DNA from: Pyramidobacter sp. YE332
GTDB taxonomy: Bacteria > Synergistota > Synergistia > Synergistales > Dethiosulfovibrionaceae
Direction of reading: 5' to 3'
Assembly (NCBI RefSeq): GCF_033060595.1
Contig: NZ_CP133038.1
Location: 806,001-870,000 of the forward strand
DNA: 64,000 nt
Shown: positions 45,062 through 63,669 of the stretch, in pieces
Layout: each line of letters opens with the position of its first letter
Numbering within the stretch: position 1 is the first letter of the stretch
Made by a program: the position numbers and the translations under genes
Notes under the pieces: model-generated
Databases searched by the model: none
What the model was told of the DNA's origin: nothing
Seen by the model: the letters and a program-made list of their open reading frames with translations, nothing else

Positions 45062-46488
45062 CAGAGTTAATGCAATCAAGAAATTAAAAAGGAGCCGTTA
45101 TTTACCGGCGAGAAGAGTCCGCTTTAAACAGATATCCTGTGGCGGAATAAGTTCGAGTCCGAGTAAATGCAATACGTCCTCGCCATACAGGTTGATAAAG
45201 ATCTCTGCAGGAGATTTTCCGTTAAATTTTTTCCTCCCGTATGAGTTTATATGAGACATCATCAGGTTGATATCAGTTTGGGATAAATTGTCGAAAGTTG
45301 TTCCCTTGGGAAGGATCCTTCGAATGAGAGTATGATTATTTTCAACCTTCGTTTTTTCCTGCGGTGCTTGTGGATTGCAATAGAACATATATGATTTTCT
45401 TTCTCCGTCCGGACCTTTTTCGATAGCCGTCGGATTGGAAAACTCTGTACCGTTGTCAGCAAGAAGGACCTGAAACATGGACTTATAGCGTTTCCTGCCC
45501 AGAAGAGTGAAGAGCATTGTAAAAATCTGCTCAACAGATTGAGCAGTATTTTTATCTCTCAAAAAAGCCAGCATAAAGTTGCAGTTTCTTAAGATGACAG
45601 TCAGAAGAACTTTTCCTCCTGCGGTGCCAACGACACTGTCGATTTCGGTAATAAGCATGTCCGGATGTTTCTCCGAAAAAGAGAGAAAATCATTGTAGGT
45701 ACGGCCTTCACGACATTTTTTATCCACCTTCATGTTATTTCTTTTTCCCTTTCTCTTCTTAAAACGGACAGCTCGGGGCAAGTCTATTTTCCGTGCCTCT
45801 AAAATACCCGAAAGCAGGAGCCGTCTGGCGGTACTTTCAGAACAGGGAACAGTATCTCGATTATTACGGATAATATGATAGAGAGACTGCCCCTGTTTGA
45901 TGAGAGGAGAGAAAAAAGAATCAATATCTGCAAGCTCGGCATCGGAGATATTGAAGCCTTCACGAGCCTCATGCAAAGTTTTCTCGTAAGAGTCATTTGC
46001 AGATTTAGCAGAATAGATCCGTTTTTTTAAAGTGCAGCGGTGACGGTTGGGGCAGCCGTTACAGACATACGGAGGAACCGAAAGCTGCGGGCAGACCTCC
46101 TCCTTAAAGTCAGGACACATCGTATTACATCTTGAGCACCGGAAACACAGTGAACGGCATTTCGGAGAGGTGTTACAAAGGGAAGTAACGGAGCAGTCAT
46201 ACCGGTGAAGGCAGCAGTTTGCTGTCCGGCCATAACAGCCTTTGAAGACAGTCTCTGCATGTTTTCTGATCTCTCTGGAGATCGTACTCGGCGACTTCAG
46301 AACTGTTGAGGCAATACTTCTGAGAGATTCTCGCCGGTTGAGGGCGCTTTCAATGGCTTTTCTTTCAGCCAGAGTCAAATGTTTGTTCATGATGATGAAC
46401 TCCTTTCCGAGATCTGTTGTCTCGTAAGAAAGGTCTTTCATCAATTCAGACTAAATGCAAGCTTCTTTTAATTCAGATTTAATGCAAC
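45062..46488 (-). mobile_element. IS30-family insertion sequence, boundaries approximate
   Basis: Contains the 430-residue transposase. The left edge (TGCAATCAAG, then AATTAAAAAGG, from ~45071) and right edge (complement: TGCATTAAATC, then AATTAAAAGAAG) form an imperfect ~26-bp inverted repeat. CAGANTNAATGCAA motifs lie just outside or at both edges. I could not identify a target duplication, so the ends are uncertain by ~20 bp. Confidence 0.7.
45098..46390 (-). CDS. IS30-family transposase
   Basis: 430 residues. N-terminal helix-turn-helix (LTLAERKAIESALNR, SLRSIASTVLKSPSTISREI), then a Cys-rich zinc-binding segment (CSRCNTMCPDF, CNGCPNRHRC), and a DDE domain: ITEIDSVVG, LLADNGTEFSNP and VENNHTLIRRILPKGTTF. 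The catalytic set looks complete. ATG at 46390 with AAAGGAG 9 nt upstream; the frame extends 18 codons further, but without a ribosome site. It is quite different from the IS30 remnant at 39540. Confidence 0.92.
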   Translation of the reverse strand: MNKHLTLAERKAIESALNRRESLRSIASTVLKSPSTISREIRKHAETVFKGCYGRTANCCLHRYDCSVTSLCNTSPKCRSLCFRCSRCNTMCPDFKEEVCPQLSVPPYVCNGCPNRHRCTLKKRIYSAKSANDSYEKTLHEAREGFNISDAELADIDSFFSPLIKQGQSLYHIIRNNRDTVPCSESTARRLLLSGILEARKIDLPRAVRFKKRKGKRNNMKVDKKCREGRTYNDFLSFSEKHPDMLITEIDSVVGTAGGKVLLTVILRNCNFMLAFLRDKNTAQSVEQIFTMLFTLLGRKRYKSMFQVLLADNGTEFSNPTAIEKGPDGERKSYMFYCNPQAPQEKTKVENNHTLIRRILPKGTTFDNLSQTDINLMMSHINSYGRKKFNGKSPAEIFINLYGEDVLHLLGLELIPPQDICLKRTLLAGK

Positions 46489-46522
46489 GGGGTACCGGAT
46501 GTTGGGTTGCATTTACCTTGAA
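46474..46522. repeat. Flanking repeat, right copy (TAAATGCAAC motifs)
   Basis: CAGATTTAATGCAAC (46474-46488) and GTTGCATTTACCTTGAA (46506-46522), the counterparts of the left copy at 43733. Together they bracket the IS630/IS30 cluster. Confidence 0.55.
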
Positions 46523-46576
46523 GAATTTCAGGGAAATTTTTTTCGAGAAAACCCCGGCGAAAAAGTTTTTGGGGGC

Positions 46577-46604
46577 TTGTCAAAATCGAAAAGATCTGTA
46601 TAAT
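46577..46604 (+). promoter_or_regulatory. Promoter of the tRNA-Leu gene
   Basis: TTGTCA (46577-46582), 16-bp spacer and a perfect TATAAT (46599-46604), 19 bp before the tRNA. Confidence 0.75.
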
Positions 46605-46623
46605 AACCACGTGTTCAAGAAAC

Positions 46624-46710
46624 GCCCGGGTGGCGGAATTGGTAGACGCGCTAGATTCAGGTTCTAGTGGGCACTAGCCTGTGGGAGTTCGAGTCTCCCC
46701 TCGGGCACCA
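46624..46710 (+). tRNA. tRNA-Leu (anticodon CAG)
   Basis: 87 nt with encoded CCA. Acceptor GCCCGGG pairs with CTCGGGC (one G-T). The anticodon arm CTAGA-TTCAGGT-TCTAG gives anticodon CAG; a long variable arm (TGGGCACTAGCCTGT) marks a class II tRNA, and GGGAG-TTCGAGT-CTCCC is the T arm. It reads CTG, a very common Leu codon here. Confidence 0.97.
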
Positions 46711-46747
46711 TCCTTTTTGTGGGGATGGCAATGTCACCGATACGCGA

Positions 46748-46784
46748 GGGCTGCATCAAGCGGTGCTTGGTGCAGCCCTTTTTG
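46748..46784 (+). terminator. Rho-independent terminator after tRNA-Leu
   Basis: GGGCTGCATCAAGC pairs with GCTTGGTGCAGCCC (one G-T), loop GGT, then T5. It isolates the tRNA from rpoB, so rpoB needs its own promoter between ~46790 and 46940. Confidence 0.88.
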
Positions 46785-46955
46785 TATTTTGCGCAGCTTT
46801 TTTCGCGGCGCTCACCCCCTTTTGTAAACGGCGGCGAAGCCCGTGAGCGACGGATTAACCACTTAAGTTCGCTGAACGCCGAGAGTGAAAAAATCCGTGT
46901 CGAAATTTTCTTTCTAGTGAGACTTTTATTCTGAATGTGTGGAGGTTGAACACGC

Positions 46956-50645
<3,690 letters not shown>

Positions 50646-50761
50646 ACGGCAAAAAGAAGAGCGGGAGAGACGCTGCTGCCGCCTCTTTCGCTTCCGAGCG
50701 TTTTTCGGTCCCGTATTCGTCTTTTCGTCATTTATTGGATAGAAATGGAGTGATTCTCCTT

Positions 50762-55891
<5,130 letters not shown>

Positions 55892-55973
55892 GAATCTAAG
55901 AAAAGTCAAATGTGTAAGTTTTAAATGTCGAAGAAGTCGGCTTAAAATACTCGATGCGGGGCGTGCTAAAAGC

Positions 55974-56002
55974 TTGACATTAGCGCGCCCCGTTGCTATT
56001 AT
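55974..56002 (+). promoter_or_regulatory. Strong sigma-70 promoter of the str operon
   Basis: TTGACA (55974-55979), 17-bp spacer and TATTAT (55997-56002). The -35 box lies in the loop of a hairpin (GGGGCGTGCTAA at 55958 with TTAGCGCGCCCC at 55980). That hairpin may end rpoC transcription, although it has no T tract. Confidence 0.85.
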
Positions 56003-56009
56003 CACTTGG

Positions 56010-56303
56010 TGTCTTTCGTGCGAGGGTGAACTGTGTCCTTTTATCGGGAACCGCGATGATTCCAAGGATGCGCGCTCTTTCCCTCGGGAAAGGTGAACGT
56101 CTGGGACCATTTTGGTTTAATCTGCCGTGGATCAAGCCCCAGGGCTTGAGTAAACGAATGCTCTCGAGAGAGGCTGGTTTTTCTTCCCCGCGCGGAACTT
56201 ATCCAGACAAACCCGGACCGGTGTACATCATACGGAAGACAGCCGGAGAAGTTGTTCTTCGGCGAAGTTCAATAGAATTTTTTCGGAAGAAGGAGGAAAT
56301 ATC
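56010..56303 (+). other. Long leader of the rpsL transcript
   Basis: About 295 nt between the predicted transcription start and rpsL, with no convincing gene. Stems include TCAAGCC-CCAG-GGCTTGA (56132-56149) and CTTTCCCTCGGGAAAG near 56080. An overlapping frame running into rpsL has no ribosome site and an unremarkable sequence. Possibly an autoregulatory leader; not assignable to a known class by eye. Confidence 0.45.
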
Positions 56304-56675
56304 GTGCCAACAATCAATCAGCTTGTGCGTAAGGGACGCGTCGCTGCGACTTACAAGTCGGCGTCTCCCGCGCTGCAGAACTCTCCCGTTCGCCGCGGCG
56401 TCTGCACCCGTGTCTACACCGTGACTCCCAAGAAGCCCAATTCGGCCCTTCGCAAGGTGGCTCGTGTCCGCCTGACCAACGGCATTGAGGTTACGTCTTA
56501 CATTCCCGGCGTCGGACACAACCTGCAGGAGCACTCGGTGGTTCTCGTGCGCGGCGGTCGCGTCAAGGACCTTCCCGGCGTCCGTTACCACATCGTTCGC
56601 GGAGCTCTCGACTGTGGCGGCGTTGCGGATCGCAAGCGCAGCCGTTCCAAGTACGGCGCTCGCCGTCCCAAGTAA
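56304..56675 (+). CDS. rpsL: 30S ribosomal protein S12
   Basis: 123 residues, GTG start after [22 protein letters not shown] at the N-terminus; [20 protein letters not shown] includes Lys43 of the streptomycin-sensitive form; [32 protein letters not shown] holds the methylthiolated Asp89 and neighbours. First gene of the str operon. Confidence 0.98.
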   Translation: MPTINQLVRKGRVAATYKSASPALQNSPVRRGVCTRVYTVTPKKPNSALRKVARVRLTNGIEVTSYIPGVGHNLQEHSVVLVRGGRVKDLPGVRYHIVRGALDCGGVADRKRSRSKYGARRPK

Positions 56676-56695
56676 GTATTTAAGGAGGAAATTCC

Positions 56696-57166
56696 ATGCC
56701 GCGTAAAGGGCATATCAAAAAACGTGAAACCATCGCTGATGCGACTTACAACAGCGTTGTCGTCACGAAGTTCATCAATACTCTGATGCTCGACGGCAAG
56801 AAGAGCATTGCCGAAGGCATTATGTACGGCGCCCTCGAAAAAGCTTCCGAGAAGCTGAAGGTCGAACCCATGGCTCTTTTTGAGAAGGCTATGGAAAACG
56901 TCAAGCCCGCGGTCGAGGTCCGTTCCCGCCGTGTCGGCGGCGCGACCTATCAGGTCCCCGTCGAAGTCGCTCCCGCGCGTGCGCAGGCGTTGGCCATCCG
57001 TTGGATCATTTCTTACGCCCGCAGCAAAAAAGGCATGCCCATGGCGGAACGTCTTGCCCGCGAGTTGATGGACGCCTACAACAATGAGGGCAGTTCCGTG
57101 AAGAAACGCGAAGATACCCACAAGATGGCCGAGGCCAACAGAGCCTTCGCTCATTACCGTTGGTAG
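56696..57166 (+). CDS. rpsG: 30S ribosomal protein S7
   Basis: 156 residues, standard length. [26 protein letters not shown] at the N-terminus and [29 protein letters not shown] in the rRNA-binding core. TAAGGAGGA precedes the ATG. 20 bp after rpsL. Confidence 0.98.
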   Translation: MPRKGHIKKRETIADATYNSVVVTKFINTLMLDGKKSIAEGIMYGALEKASEKLKVEPMALFEKAMENVKPAVEVRSRRVGGATYQVPVEVAPARAQALAIRWIISYARSKKGMPMAERLARELMDAYNNEGSSVKKREDTHKMAEANRAFAHYRW

Positions 57167-57186
57167 TCAGCCGTTGGTGACGTTTC

Positions 57187-59286
57187 ATGCTGACTAAGGA
57201 TCTGACGAAACTCCGCAACATTGGCATTGCCGCCCATATCGACGCCGGAAAGACCACGACCACGGAACGCATCCTGTTCTACACGGGCGTGAACTACAAG
57301 ATCGGCGAAACTCACGACGGCACCGCGACCATGGACTGGATGGCTCAGGAGCGCGAACGCGGGATCACCATCACTTCCGCCGCTATTACCTGCCAGTGGA
57401 AGGATTGTTTTATCAATATTATTGACACTCCCGGCCACGTGGATTTTACGGTCGAAGTGGAACGTTCTTTGCGCGTCCTCGACGGAGCCGTTTCCGTCTT
57501 CTGCGCGGTCGGCGGCGTCGAACCCCAATCGGAAACGGTCTGGCGTCAGGCTGACAAGTACAAGGTCCCTCGCATCGCGTTCATCAACAAGATGGATCGT
57601 GTCGGCGCGAACTTTTTTGGCGTTGTAAGCCAGATTCATGATCGTCTCGGTGCTCGTGCTGTGCCGGTGGTTCTGCCCATCGGTGCGGAGGATTCTTTTC
57701 AGGGAATCGTTGACCTTCTTCATATGAAGGAGGTCGTCTATGTTGACGAAACCGGCGCGCATCCTGAGCTTCGCGACATTCCCGCCGATATGCTCGACGA
57801 CGCGAAAATGTATCGTGAGAACCTCATCGAGCAGCTGGGCGACGTCGACGATGAGATCATGAACATGTATCTTGAAGGGCAGGAGCCGACGGTCGAACAG
57901 CTGAAGGCGGCCATCCGCCGTCAGACGATCGCGCTGAAGTTCGTGCCCTGCTTCTGCGGCAGCGCTTTTAAAAATAAGGGGATTCAGCCCGTGCTTGATG
58001 CGGTTATCGATTATCTGCCCAGTCCCGTCGATATTCCCGCAGTCGAGGGGACTTCTCCTGATGACGAGACCAAGGTGATTGAACGCCATCCTAAGATGGA
58101 CGAGCCGCTCTCGGCTTTGGCGTTCAAGGTTGCTGTCGATCCCTTTGTGGGGCGTTTGACGTTTTGTCGTATTTACTCCGGCACGCTTCATACTGGCGAC
58201 ACTCTTTACAATCCTGCAAGCCGTAAGCGCGAACGCATTGGCCGCATCCTCCTGATGCATTCCAACAAGCGTATCGACATCGACGACGCCAGCGCCGGCA
58301 TGATCGTGGCCCTGCCCAGTCTCAAAAACACCCGTACGGGTGACACTCTCTGCGACGAGAACAATCCCGTCGTGCTTGAAAGTCTTACCTTCCCCGCTCC
58401 CGTCATCACGCTGGCGGTCGAACCCGCGACGACCGAGGACAAAACCAAATTGGCCAAGGGGCTGATCGCGCTGTCTGACGAAGATCCCACCTTCGTCGTC
58501 AAAGATAACGAAGAAACGGGGCAGACGACGATCTCGGGCATGGGCGAGCTCCATCTTGACATCATCGTTGACCGCCTGCGCCGCGAGTTCGGCGTCCACG
58601 TCAACGTCGGGCGTCCGCAGGTCGCTTACCGCGAGGCCATTCAGAACCGCGTTGAAAAGGTTCAGGGCAAGTTCGTCCGTCAGAGCGGCGGCCATGGACA
58701 GTACGGTGATTGCGTCATCAACATGGAGCCTTTGCCCGATGGACAGGAAGGATTTGTGTTTGAGGACGATATCGTCGGCGGCGTCATTCCTCGCGAATTC
58801 ATCCCCGCCTGTCAGAAAGGCTTCGAAGAAGCCATGGGCAGCGGCGTTCTCGGCGGGTTCCCCGTCATCGGCGTGAAAGTCGAGTTGGTGTACGGAAGCT
58901 ATCACGAGGTCGACTCTTCGGAAATGGCCTTCAAGATCGCCGCTTCGATGGCTTTCAAGGAGGCCATGAGAAAGGCGAATCCCACGCTGATGGAGCCTAT
59001 TATGTCCGTCGAAGTCGTGACTCCGGAGGATTACGTGGGCGACGTTATGGGCGATCTTTCGTCCCGCCGTGGCCGTGTTGACGGCATGGAAATGAGGGCG
59101 AATGCCCGCGCGATCAAGGCCTATGTGCCTCTGGGCGAGATGTTCGGTTACGCCACCGATTTGAGAAGCAAAACTTCGGGGCGCGCCAACTACACCATGC
59201 AGTTTGACCACTACGAACCGGTTCCCAAGAATGTTGCCGAGACGATCTTGAACCCCAGCGGCGCTGACTCCGCTGGCAAAAAGTAA
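57187..59286 (+). CDS. fusA: Elongation factor G
   Basis: 699 residues, all five domains. GTPase motifs: [15 protein letters not shown] (G1), RGITITSA (G2), DTPGHVDFT (G3) and NKMDRVG (G4). Domain [12 protein letters not shown] and the C-terminal [11 protein letters not shown] are conserved. 20 bp after rpsG. Catalyses translocation and, with RRF, ribosome recycling. Confidence 0.98.
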   Translation: MLTKDLTKLRNIGIAAHIDAGKTTTTERILFYTGVNYKIGETHDGTATMDWMAQERERGITITSAAITCQWKDCFINIIDTPGHVDFTVEVERSLRVLDGAVSVFCAVGGVEPQSETVWRQADKYKVPRIAFINKMDRVGANFFGVVSQIHDRLGARAVPVVLPIGAEDSFQGIVDLLHMKEVVYVDETGAHPELRDIPADMLDDAKMYRENLIEQLGDVDDEIMNMYLEGQEPTVEQLKAAIRRQTIALKFVPCFCGSAFKNKGIQPVLDAVIDYLPSPVDIPAVEGTSPDDETKVIERHPKMDEPLSALAFKVAVDPFVGRLTFCRIYSGTLHTGDTLYNPASRKRERIGRILLMHSNKRIDIDDASAGMIVALPSLKNTRTGDTLCDENNPVVLESLTFPAPVITLAVEPATTEDKTKLAKGLIALSDEDPTFVVKDNEETGQTTISGMGELHLDIIVDRLRREFGVHVNVGRPQVAYREAIQNRVEKVQGKFVRQSGGHGQYGDCVINMEPLPDGQEGFVFEDDIVGGVIPREFIPACQKGFEEAMGSGVLGGFPVIGVKVELVYGSYHEVDSSEMAFKIAASMAFKEAMRKANPTLMEPIMSVEVVTPEDYVGDVMGDLSSRRGRVDGMEMRANARAIKAYVPLGEMFGYATDLRSKTSGRANYTMQFDHYEPVPKNVAETILNPSGADSAGKK

Positions 59287-59317
59287 GTTTCTAGGAAAGC
59301 CTAGGGAGGAAAAAACA

Positions 59318-60517
59318 ATGGCAAAAGAGAAATTTGAGCGCAGCAAGCCCCATCTGAACATCGGAACGATCGGGCACATCGACCACGGCAAGACGACGCT
59401 GACGGCGGCGATCTCTCACGTTCTGTCGAAGACAGGCTACGCGGAAGAGACCAAATTCGACCAGATCGACAAAGCGCCGGAAGAGAAAGAACGCGGCATC
59501 ACCATCAACATCTCCCACATCGAGTACACCACCGACAAACGCCACTACGCCCACATCGACTGCCCCGGGCACGCCGACTACATCAAGAACATGATCACCG
59601 GAGCGGCGCAGATGGACGGAGCCATCCTCGTCGTCGCGGCCACCGACGGGCCCATGCCCCAGACCCGCGAACACGTCCTGCTCGCCCGCCAAGTCAACGT
59701 CCCCGCGCTGATCGTCTTCATGAACAAAATCGACCTCGTCGACGACCCCGAACTCCTCGACCTCGTGGAAATGGAAGTGCGCGAACTGCTGAGCAAATAC
59801 GGCTTCCCCGGCGACGACATCCCCATCATCCGCGGCAGCGCGCTGAAAGCGCTGGAAGAAGGGACCGGAGCGCGCGACGACAAGTGGAGCAAACCCATCT
59901 GGGACCTCCTTGACGCGTGCGACAGCTACCTCCCCGAACCCGTGCGTGAAATGGACAAACCCTTCCTGATGCCCATCGAAGACGTCTTCACCATCACCGG
60001 GCGCGGCACCGTCGTGACCGGGCGAGTCGAACGCGGAGTGATCAAACCCGGCGACGAAGCCGAGATCGTCGGCATCAAAGACACCCGCAAAGTCGTCATC
60101 ACCAGCTTGGAAATGTTCCGCAAAATGCTCGACGACGCCGAAGCCGGCGACAACGTCGGAGCGCTGCTGCGCGGCATCGACAAGAGCGAAGTCGAACGCG
60201 GACAGGTATTGGCGAAACCCGGGAGCATCCAGCCCCACAAGAAATTCAAAGCGGAAGTGTACGTGCTGAAGAAAGAAGAAGGCGGCCGTCACACCCCCTT
60301 CTTCAACGGCTACAAACCCCAGTTCTACGTGCGCACCACCGACGTGACCGGCTCCATCAAACTTCCGGACGGAGTGGAAATGGTGATGCCGGGAGACAAC
60401 AGCACCTTCGAAGTGGACCTGATCGCGCCCGTGGCGATGAACGAAGGCCTTCGTTTCGCCATCCGCGAAGGCGGCCACACCGTCGGCGCCGGCGTCGTCT
60501 CCCAGATCCTCGAGTAA
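59318..60517 (+). CDS. tuf: Elongation factor Tu
   Basis: 399 residues. [14 protein letters not shown] (G1), [12 protein letters not shown] (G2), [12 protein letters not shown] (G3) and [12 protein letters not shown] (G4); domain [15 protein letters not shown]. Codon use is noticeably different from fusA upstream: AAA and GAA are strongly preferred and third-position C dominates Asn, Asp, Pro and His. A good AGGGAGGA ribosome site lies before the ATG. Delivers aminoacyl-tRNA to the ribosome. Confidence 0.98.
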   Translation: MAKEKFERSKPHLNIGTIGHIDHGKTTLTAAISHVLSKTGYAEETKFDQIDKAPEEKERGITINISHIEYTTDKRHYAHIDCPGHADYIKNMITGAAQMDGAILVVAATDGPMPQTREHVLLARQVNVPALIVFMNKIDLVDDPELLDLVEMEVRELLSKYGFPGDDIPIIRGSALKALEEGTGARDDKWSKPIWDLLDACDSYLPEPVREMDKPFLMPIEDVFTITGRGTVVTGRVERGVIKPGDEAEIVGIKDTRKVVITSLEMFRKMLDDAEAGDNVGALLRGIDKSEVERGQVLAKPGSIQPHKKFKAEVYVLKKEEGGRHTPFFNGYKPQFYVRTTDVTGSIKLPDGVEMVMPGDNSTFEVDLIAPVAMNEGLRFAIREGGHTVGAGVVSQILE

Positions 60518-60531
60518 GCGGAGGCCGTGTC

Positions 60532-60837
60532 GTGTCCAAAAAAATCAGAATTCGTCTCAAAGCGTTCGATCACCGCGTACTCGATACCTCCGCCGTCCAA
60601 ATCGCTGAAACCGCGGCTCGCAGCGGCGCCAAGGTCGCCGGTCCGATCCCGCTTCCTACGGAGATCAACAAGTTCTGCATCCTCACATCACCTCATGTCA
60701 ATAAGGATGCCCGCGAGCACTATGAAATGAGAACCCACAAGCGTCTCATCGACATTTTCGATCCGACGCAGAAGACGATGGAAGCATTGATGCAGCTGAA
60801 TCTTCCCTCTGGTGTCGATATCCAGATCAAGCTCTAA
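60532..60837 (+). CDS. rpsJ: 30S ribosomal protein S10
   Basis: 101 residues. [16 protein letters not shown] at the N-terminus, [19 protein letters not shown] and the C-terminal [11 protein letters not shown] are diagnostic. GTG at 60532 within AAGCGGAGGCCGTGTCGTGTCC is a good start given GGAGG upstream. Starts the S10 operon 14 bp after tuf without an obvious break. Confidence 0.97.
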   Translation: MSKKIRIRLKAFDHRVLDTSAVQIAETAARSGAKVAGPIPLPTEINKFCILTSPHVNKDAREHYEMRTHKRLIDIFDPTQKTMEALMQLNLPSGVDIQIKL

Positions 60838-60847
60838 CCGAGCGGGA

Positions 60848-60897
60848 AGCTCTGAGCCAATAAAGCTGAATCTCCCTCGCTGGAGGGAGCTCTGAGC
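60848..60897 (+). promoter_or_regulatory. Hairpin with flanking direct repeats before rplC
   Basis: Direct repeats AGCTCTGAGC (60848-60857 and 60888-60897) bracket the hairpin CTCCCTC-GCTG-GAGGGAG (60872-60889, overlapping the second repeat). The rplC ribosome site follows at 60901. It could set the rpsJ/rplC ratio or be an autoregulatory site; no T tract, so not a terminator. Confidence 0.4.
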
Positions 60898-60917
60898 AAA
60901 GGAGAGTGTATTGTAGT

Positions 60918-61544
60918 ATGAGTCTTGGTATTCTTGGACAGAAGCTGGGGATGACCCGCGTATTTAACGAAGCGGGGCAGTCCGTTCCGGTGACCGTTAT
61001 CGCTGCTGGCCCTTGCCCTGTGGTCGATGTCCGTACCCCTGAGAAAAACGGTTACAGTGCCGTTCTTCTCGGTTTGGGCGAACGTAAGCCTCACAAGGTC
61101 ACGAAGCCGCTTCAGGGTATGTATGACCGCTGCGGTGTAAAGCCCTGTCGTTGGCTGCGTGAATTCCGTATTGAGAATTCCGCCGAGTATAAAGCTGGTC
61201 AGATTGTCGACGTGGCCGTCTTTGCCGAGGGCGAGACGGTCAGCGTCACCGGCACCAGCAAGGGGAAAGGATTCGCGGGCGTTATGAAGCGCTGGAACTT
61301 TGGTGGTCTTCAGGCGAGTCATGGCGTGTCCGTGTCGCATCGTAAGCCGGCCTCAAGCGGCGCCAGCAGCTATCCGAGCCATATTTTCAAGGGCAAGACG
61401 ATGCCCGGACATCTCGGCAACGAGCGCGTCACCATCAAGAATCTGACCGTCGTCGCAGTTGATAAGGAGAACAACCTCCTTCTCATCAAGGGTGCGGTTC
61501 CTGGCGCCAAAAACGGCCTCGTCCTGATTCACAAGCAGGACTAG
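60918..61544 (+). CDS. rplC: 50S ribosomal protein L3
   Basis: 208 residues. LGILGQKLGMTRVFNEAG at the N-terminus; VTGTSKGKGFAGVMKRWNFGG and SSYPSHIFKGKTMPGHLGNERVT hold the conserved loop near the peptidyl transferase centre. The ATG at 60918 follows GGAGAG. Confidence 0.98.
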   Translation: MSLGILGQKLGMTRVFNEAGQSVPVTVIAAGPCPVVDVRTPEKNGYSAVLLGLGERKPHKVTKPLQGMYDRCGVKPCRWLREFRIENSAEYKAGQIVDVAVFAEGETVSVTGTSKGKGFAGVMKRWNFGGLQASHGVSVSHRKPASSGASSYPSHIFKGKTMPGHLGNERVTIKNLTVVAVDKENNLLLIKGAVPGAKNGLVLIHKQD

Positions 61545-61564
61545 GCTGAAGGAGGATCAACGAA

Positions 61565-62188
61565 ATGCCTGTTATCAAGATTATGAATATCAGCGGAGAA
61601 ATCGTTGGGGAGAAGACGCTCTCGGACGAAGTCTTCGGCGCTTCTGTTCATGTTTCTGCGATGCATCAGGTTGTAGTGGCTCAGTTGGCTCATGCCAGAC
61701 AAGGGACAGCCAGCACCAAGATGCGCGGCGAAGTTCGCGGCGGCGGCAAGAAGCCATGGAAACAGAAACATATCGGGGGCGCGCGCGCGGGCAGCAGCCG
61801 TTCGCCTCTCTGGGTCGGCGGCGGCGTGGTTCACGGGCCCAAACCCCGTTCCTACAGCCTGAAAGTCAATAAGAAGGTCCGCGCCCTGGCGATGCGCAGT
61901 GCTCTTTCGATGCGGGTGATTGAGCAGTCGCTTTGTGCGGTGGAGAGCTTTGGCTTTGAGGTCCCGTCCACGAAGAAGATGAAAGGTTTCATCGATTCTC
62001 TGAAGGCCAAAAAGGTCCTGTTCCTGCTTGACCAGAGAGATGAAAATGTTGTCAGATCCGCCAGCAACATCCCCGGCGCCAAGGTCCTTCATGTTGACAG
62101 CATCAACGTGCTTGACCTGGTTCATCATGATCATGTCGTAGCCACGCCGGCGGTTCTCGAAAAGCTTGAGGAGGTGTACGCTCGATGA
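61565..62188 (+). CDS. rplD: 50S ribosomal protein L4
   Basis: 207 residues. KMRGEVRGGGKKPWKQKHIGGARAGSSRSPLWVGGG is the exit-tunnel loop of L4. AAGGAGGATC lies before the ATG. Overlaps rplW as ATGA. Confidence 0.98.
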   Translation: MPVIKIMNISGEIVGEKTLSDEVFGASVHVSAMHQVVVAQLAHARQGTASTKMRGEVRGGGKKPWKQKHIGGARAGSSRSPLWVGGGVVHGPKPRSYSLKVNKKVRALAMRSALSMRVIEQSLCAVESFGFEVPSTKKMKGFIDSLKAKKVLFLLDQRDENVVRSASNIPGAKVLHVDSINVLDLVHHDHVVATPAVLEKLEEVYAR

Positions 62189-62481
62189 ATCTTGTAGCTC
62201 ATGACATCATCATCCGTCCTGTGGTTACCGAGAAGAGCAGCCGCTTGATGGAAATGAACAAGTACACCTTCGAAGTTCATCCTATGGCCAATAAGATTGA
62301 GATTCGCAAGGCTGTCGAGGTTGTCTTCAAGGTTAAGGTCAAGAGCGTCCATACGGTGAAGGTCCATTCCAAGCCCAAGCGCATGGGAGCTTTTCTTGGC
62401 AAGAGCCGCGCGTGGAAAAAGGCCATCATCACGTTAGCCGAGGGAGAGCGCATCCAGTTCTTCGAAGGCGCTGGCGCCTAG
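62185..62481 (+). CDS. rplW: 50S ribosomal protein L23
   Basis: 98 residues. [26 protein letters not shown] is the classic N-terminus. It sits at the tunnel exit, where nascent-chain factors dock. Confidence 0.98.
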   Translation: MNLVAHDIIIRPVVTEKSSRLMEMNKYTFEVHPMANKIEIRKAVEVVFKVKVKSVHTVKVHSKPKRMGAFLGKSRAWKKAIITLAEGERIQFFEGAGA

Positions 62482-62501
62482 CGATTGGAGGAAATCTGAA
62501 A

Positions 62502-63332
62502 ATGGCAATCAAGGAATTCAATCCCTACACCGCCAGTAGACGTCATATGACGGTTCTAAGCCGTGAGGACATCACGAAGCAGAAGCCTGAGCGCTCTCTG
62601 CTTGCCGGCAGAAAGAAAAGGACGGGCGGCCGCAACAATTACGGGCGCAGGACTATGCGTTTCATCGGTGGTGGTCACATCCGCCGCCTGCGCATCGTCG
62701 ATTTCAAGCGCGATAAAATTGGCGTCCCCGGTCGCGTTGCGGCGATCGAATATGATCCCAACCGTTCTGCGCGTCTGGCGTTGATTTTCTACGTCGACGG
62801 CGAAAAACGCTACATCCTCTGCCCCGACCAGCTTCATGTCGGCGATACGATCATGGCGGGGCCCGAGGCGGATATCCGCCCCGGCAACGCCAAGAAGTTC
62901 AAAAACATTCCTGACGGCACGTTGGTTCACAACATCGAGCTCGAACCCGGTCGCGGCGCCAAGCTGGTCCGTTCCGCCGGCGTCAGCGCTCAGCTGATGG
63001 CCAGAGAAGGCAAGTTCGCATTTGTGCGCATGCCCAGCGGCGAACTTCGCAAGTTCCTGCTTGAGTGCACCGCTACTATTGGCGTGGTTGGCAACGGCGA
63101 ACACGAAAACGTCTCGTTGGGCAAGGCCGGCAAGACTCGCTGGCTGGGACGCAAGGGACGCATCCGCGCTATGATTCAGAACCCTGTCGACCACCCCATG
63201 GGCGGCGGAGAGGGCACCACGAAATCGCATCATCACCCCTGTTCGCCTTGGGGCACCCCTGCGAAGGGCTATCGTACTCGTGCGCGTAAGCCTTCTGACA
63301 AGTTCATTGTCAGACGTCGTTACGCCAAGTAG
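62502..63332 (+). CDS. rplB: 50S ribosomal protein L2
   Basis: 276 residues from ATG 62502 (ATTGGAGGAAAT upstream); the frame is open further back, but that part is rplW in another frame. [24 protein letters not shown], and [25 protein letters not shown], which holds the key His of the peptidyl transferase region. Confidence 0.98.
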   Translation: MAIKEFNPYTASRRHMTVLSREDITKQKPERSLLAGRKKRTGGRNNYGRRTMRFIGGGHIRRLRIVDFKRDKIGVPGRVAAIEYDPNRSARLALIFYVDGEKRYILCPDQLHVGDTIMAGPEADIRPGNAKKFKNIPDGTLVHNIELEPGRGAKLVRSAGVSAQLMAREGKFAFVRMPSGELRKFLLECTATIGVVGNGEHENVSLGKAGKTRWLGRKGRIRAMIQNPVDHPMGGGEGTTKSHHHPCSPWGTPAKGYRTRARKPSDKFIVRRRYAK

Positions 63333-63352
63333 TAGGGTAAGGAGGACAAAAT

Positions 63353-63655
63353 ATGGCACGTTCTGCTAAAAAAGGACCCTACGTCGAGGCGAGGCTCCTC
63401 AAGAGGGTCGAGGAACTGAACGGAAGCGGCACGAAAAAGGTTCTCAAGACCTGGTCGCGCGCTTCCATGATCGTTCCGCCTATGGTTGGTCATACAATCG
63501 CTGTTCATAATGGCCGTACCCATGTTCCGGTCTATATCAGCGAGAACATGATCGGTCATAAGTTGGGTGAATTCGCGCTGACCCGTCGTTTTACCGGCCA
63601 CAGCGGTCAGGAGCGTTCGATTCCGACCGCGGCGGCAGCGCCGAAGGCTAAGTAA
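63353..63655 (+). CDS. rpsS: 30S ribosomal protein S19
   Basis: 100 residues. [49 protein letters not shown] and [11 protein letters not shown] are diagnostic. TAAGGAGGAC precedes the ATG. Confidence 0.98.
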   Translation: MARSAKKGPYVEARLLKRVEELNGSGTKKVLKTWSRASMIVPPMVGHTIAVHNGRTHVPVYISENMIGHKLGEFALTRRFTGHSGQERSIPTAAAAPKAK

Positions 63656-63669
63656 AGGGGGACATTGAC

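Noticed and set aside
55958-55991. rpoC terminator
   Set aside because: The hairpin is real but lacks a T tract and contains the -35 box of the next promoter, so termination there is unproven.
55993-56424. Open frame of 143 codons across the rpsL leader into rpsL
   Set aside because: No ribosome site, no family resemblance, and it overlaps rpsL out of frame; the leader is better seen as untranslated.
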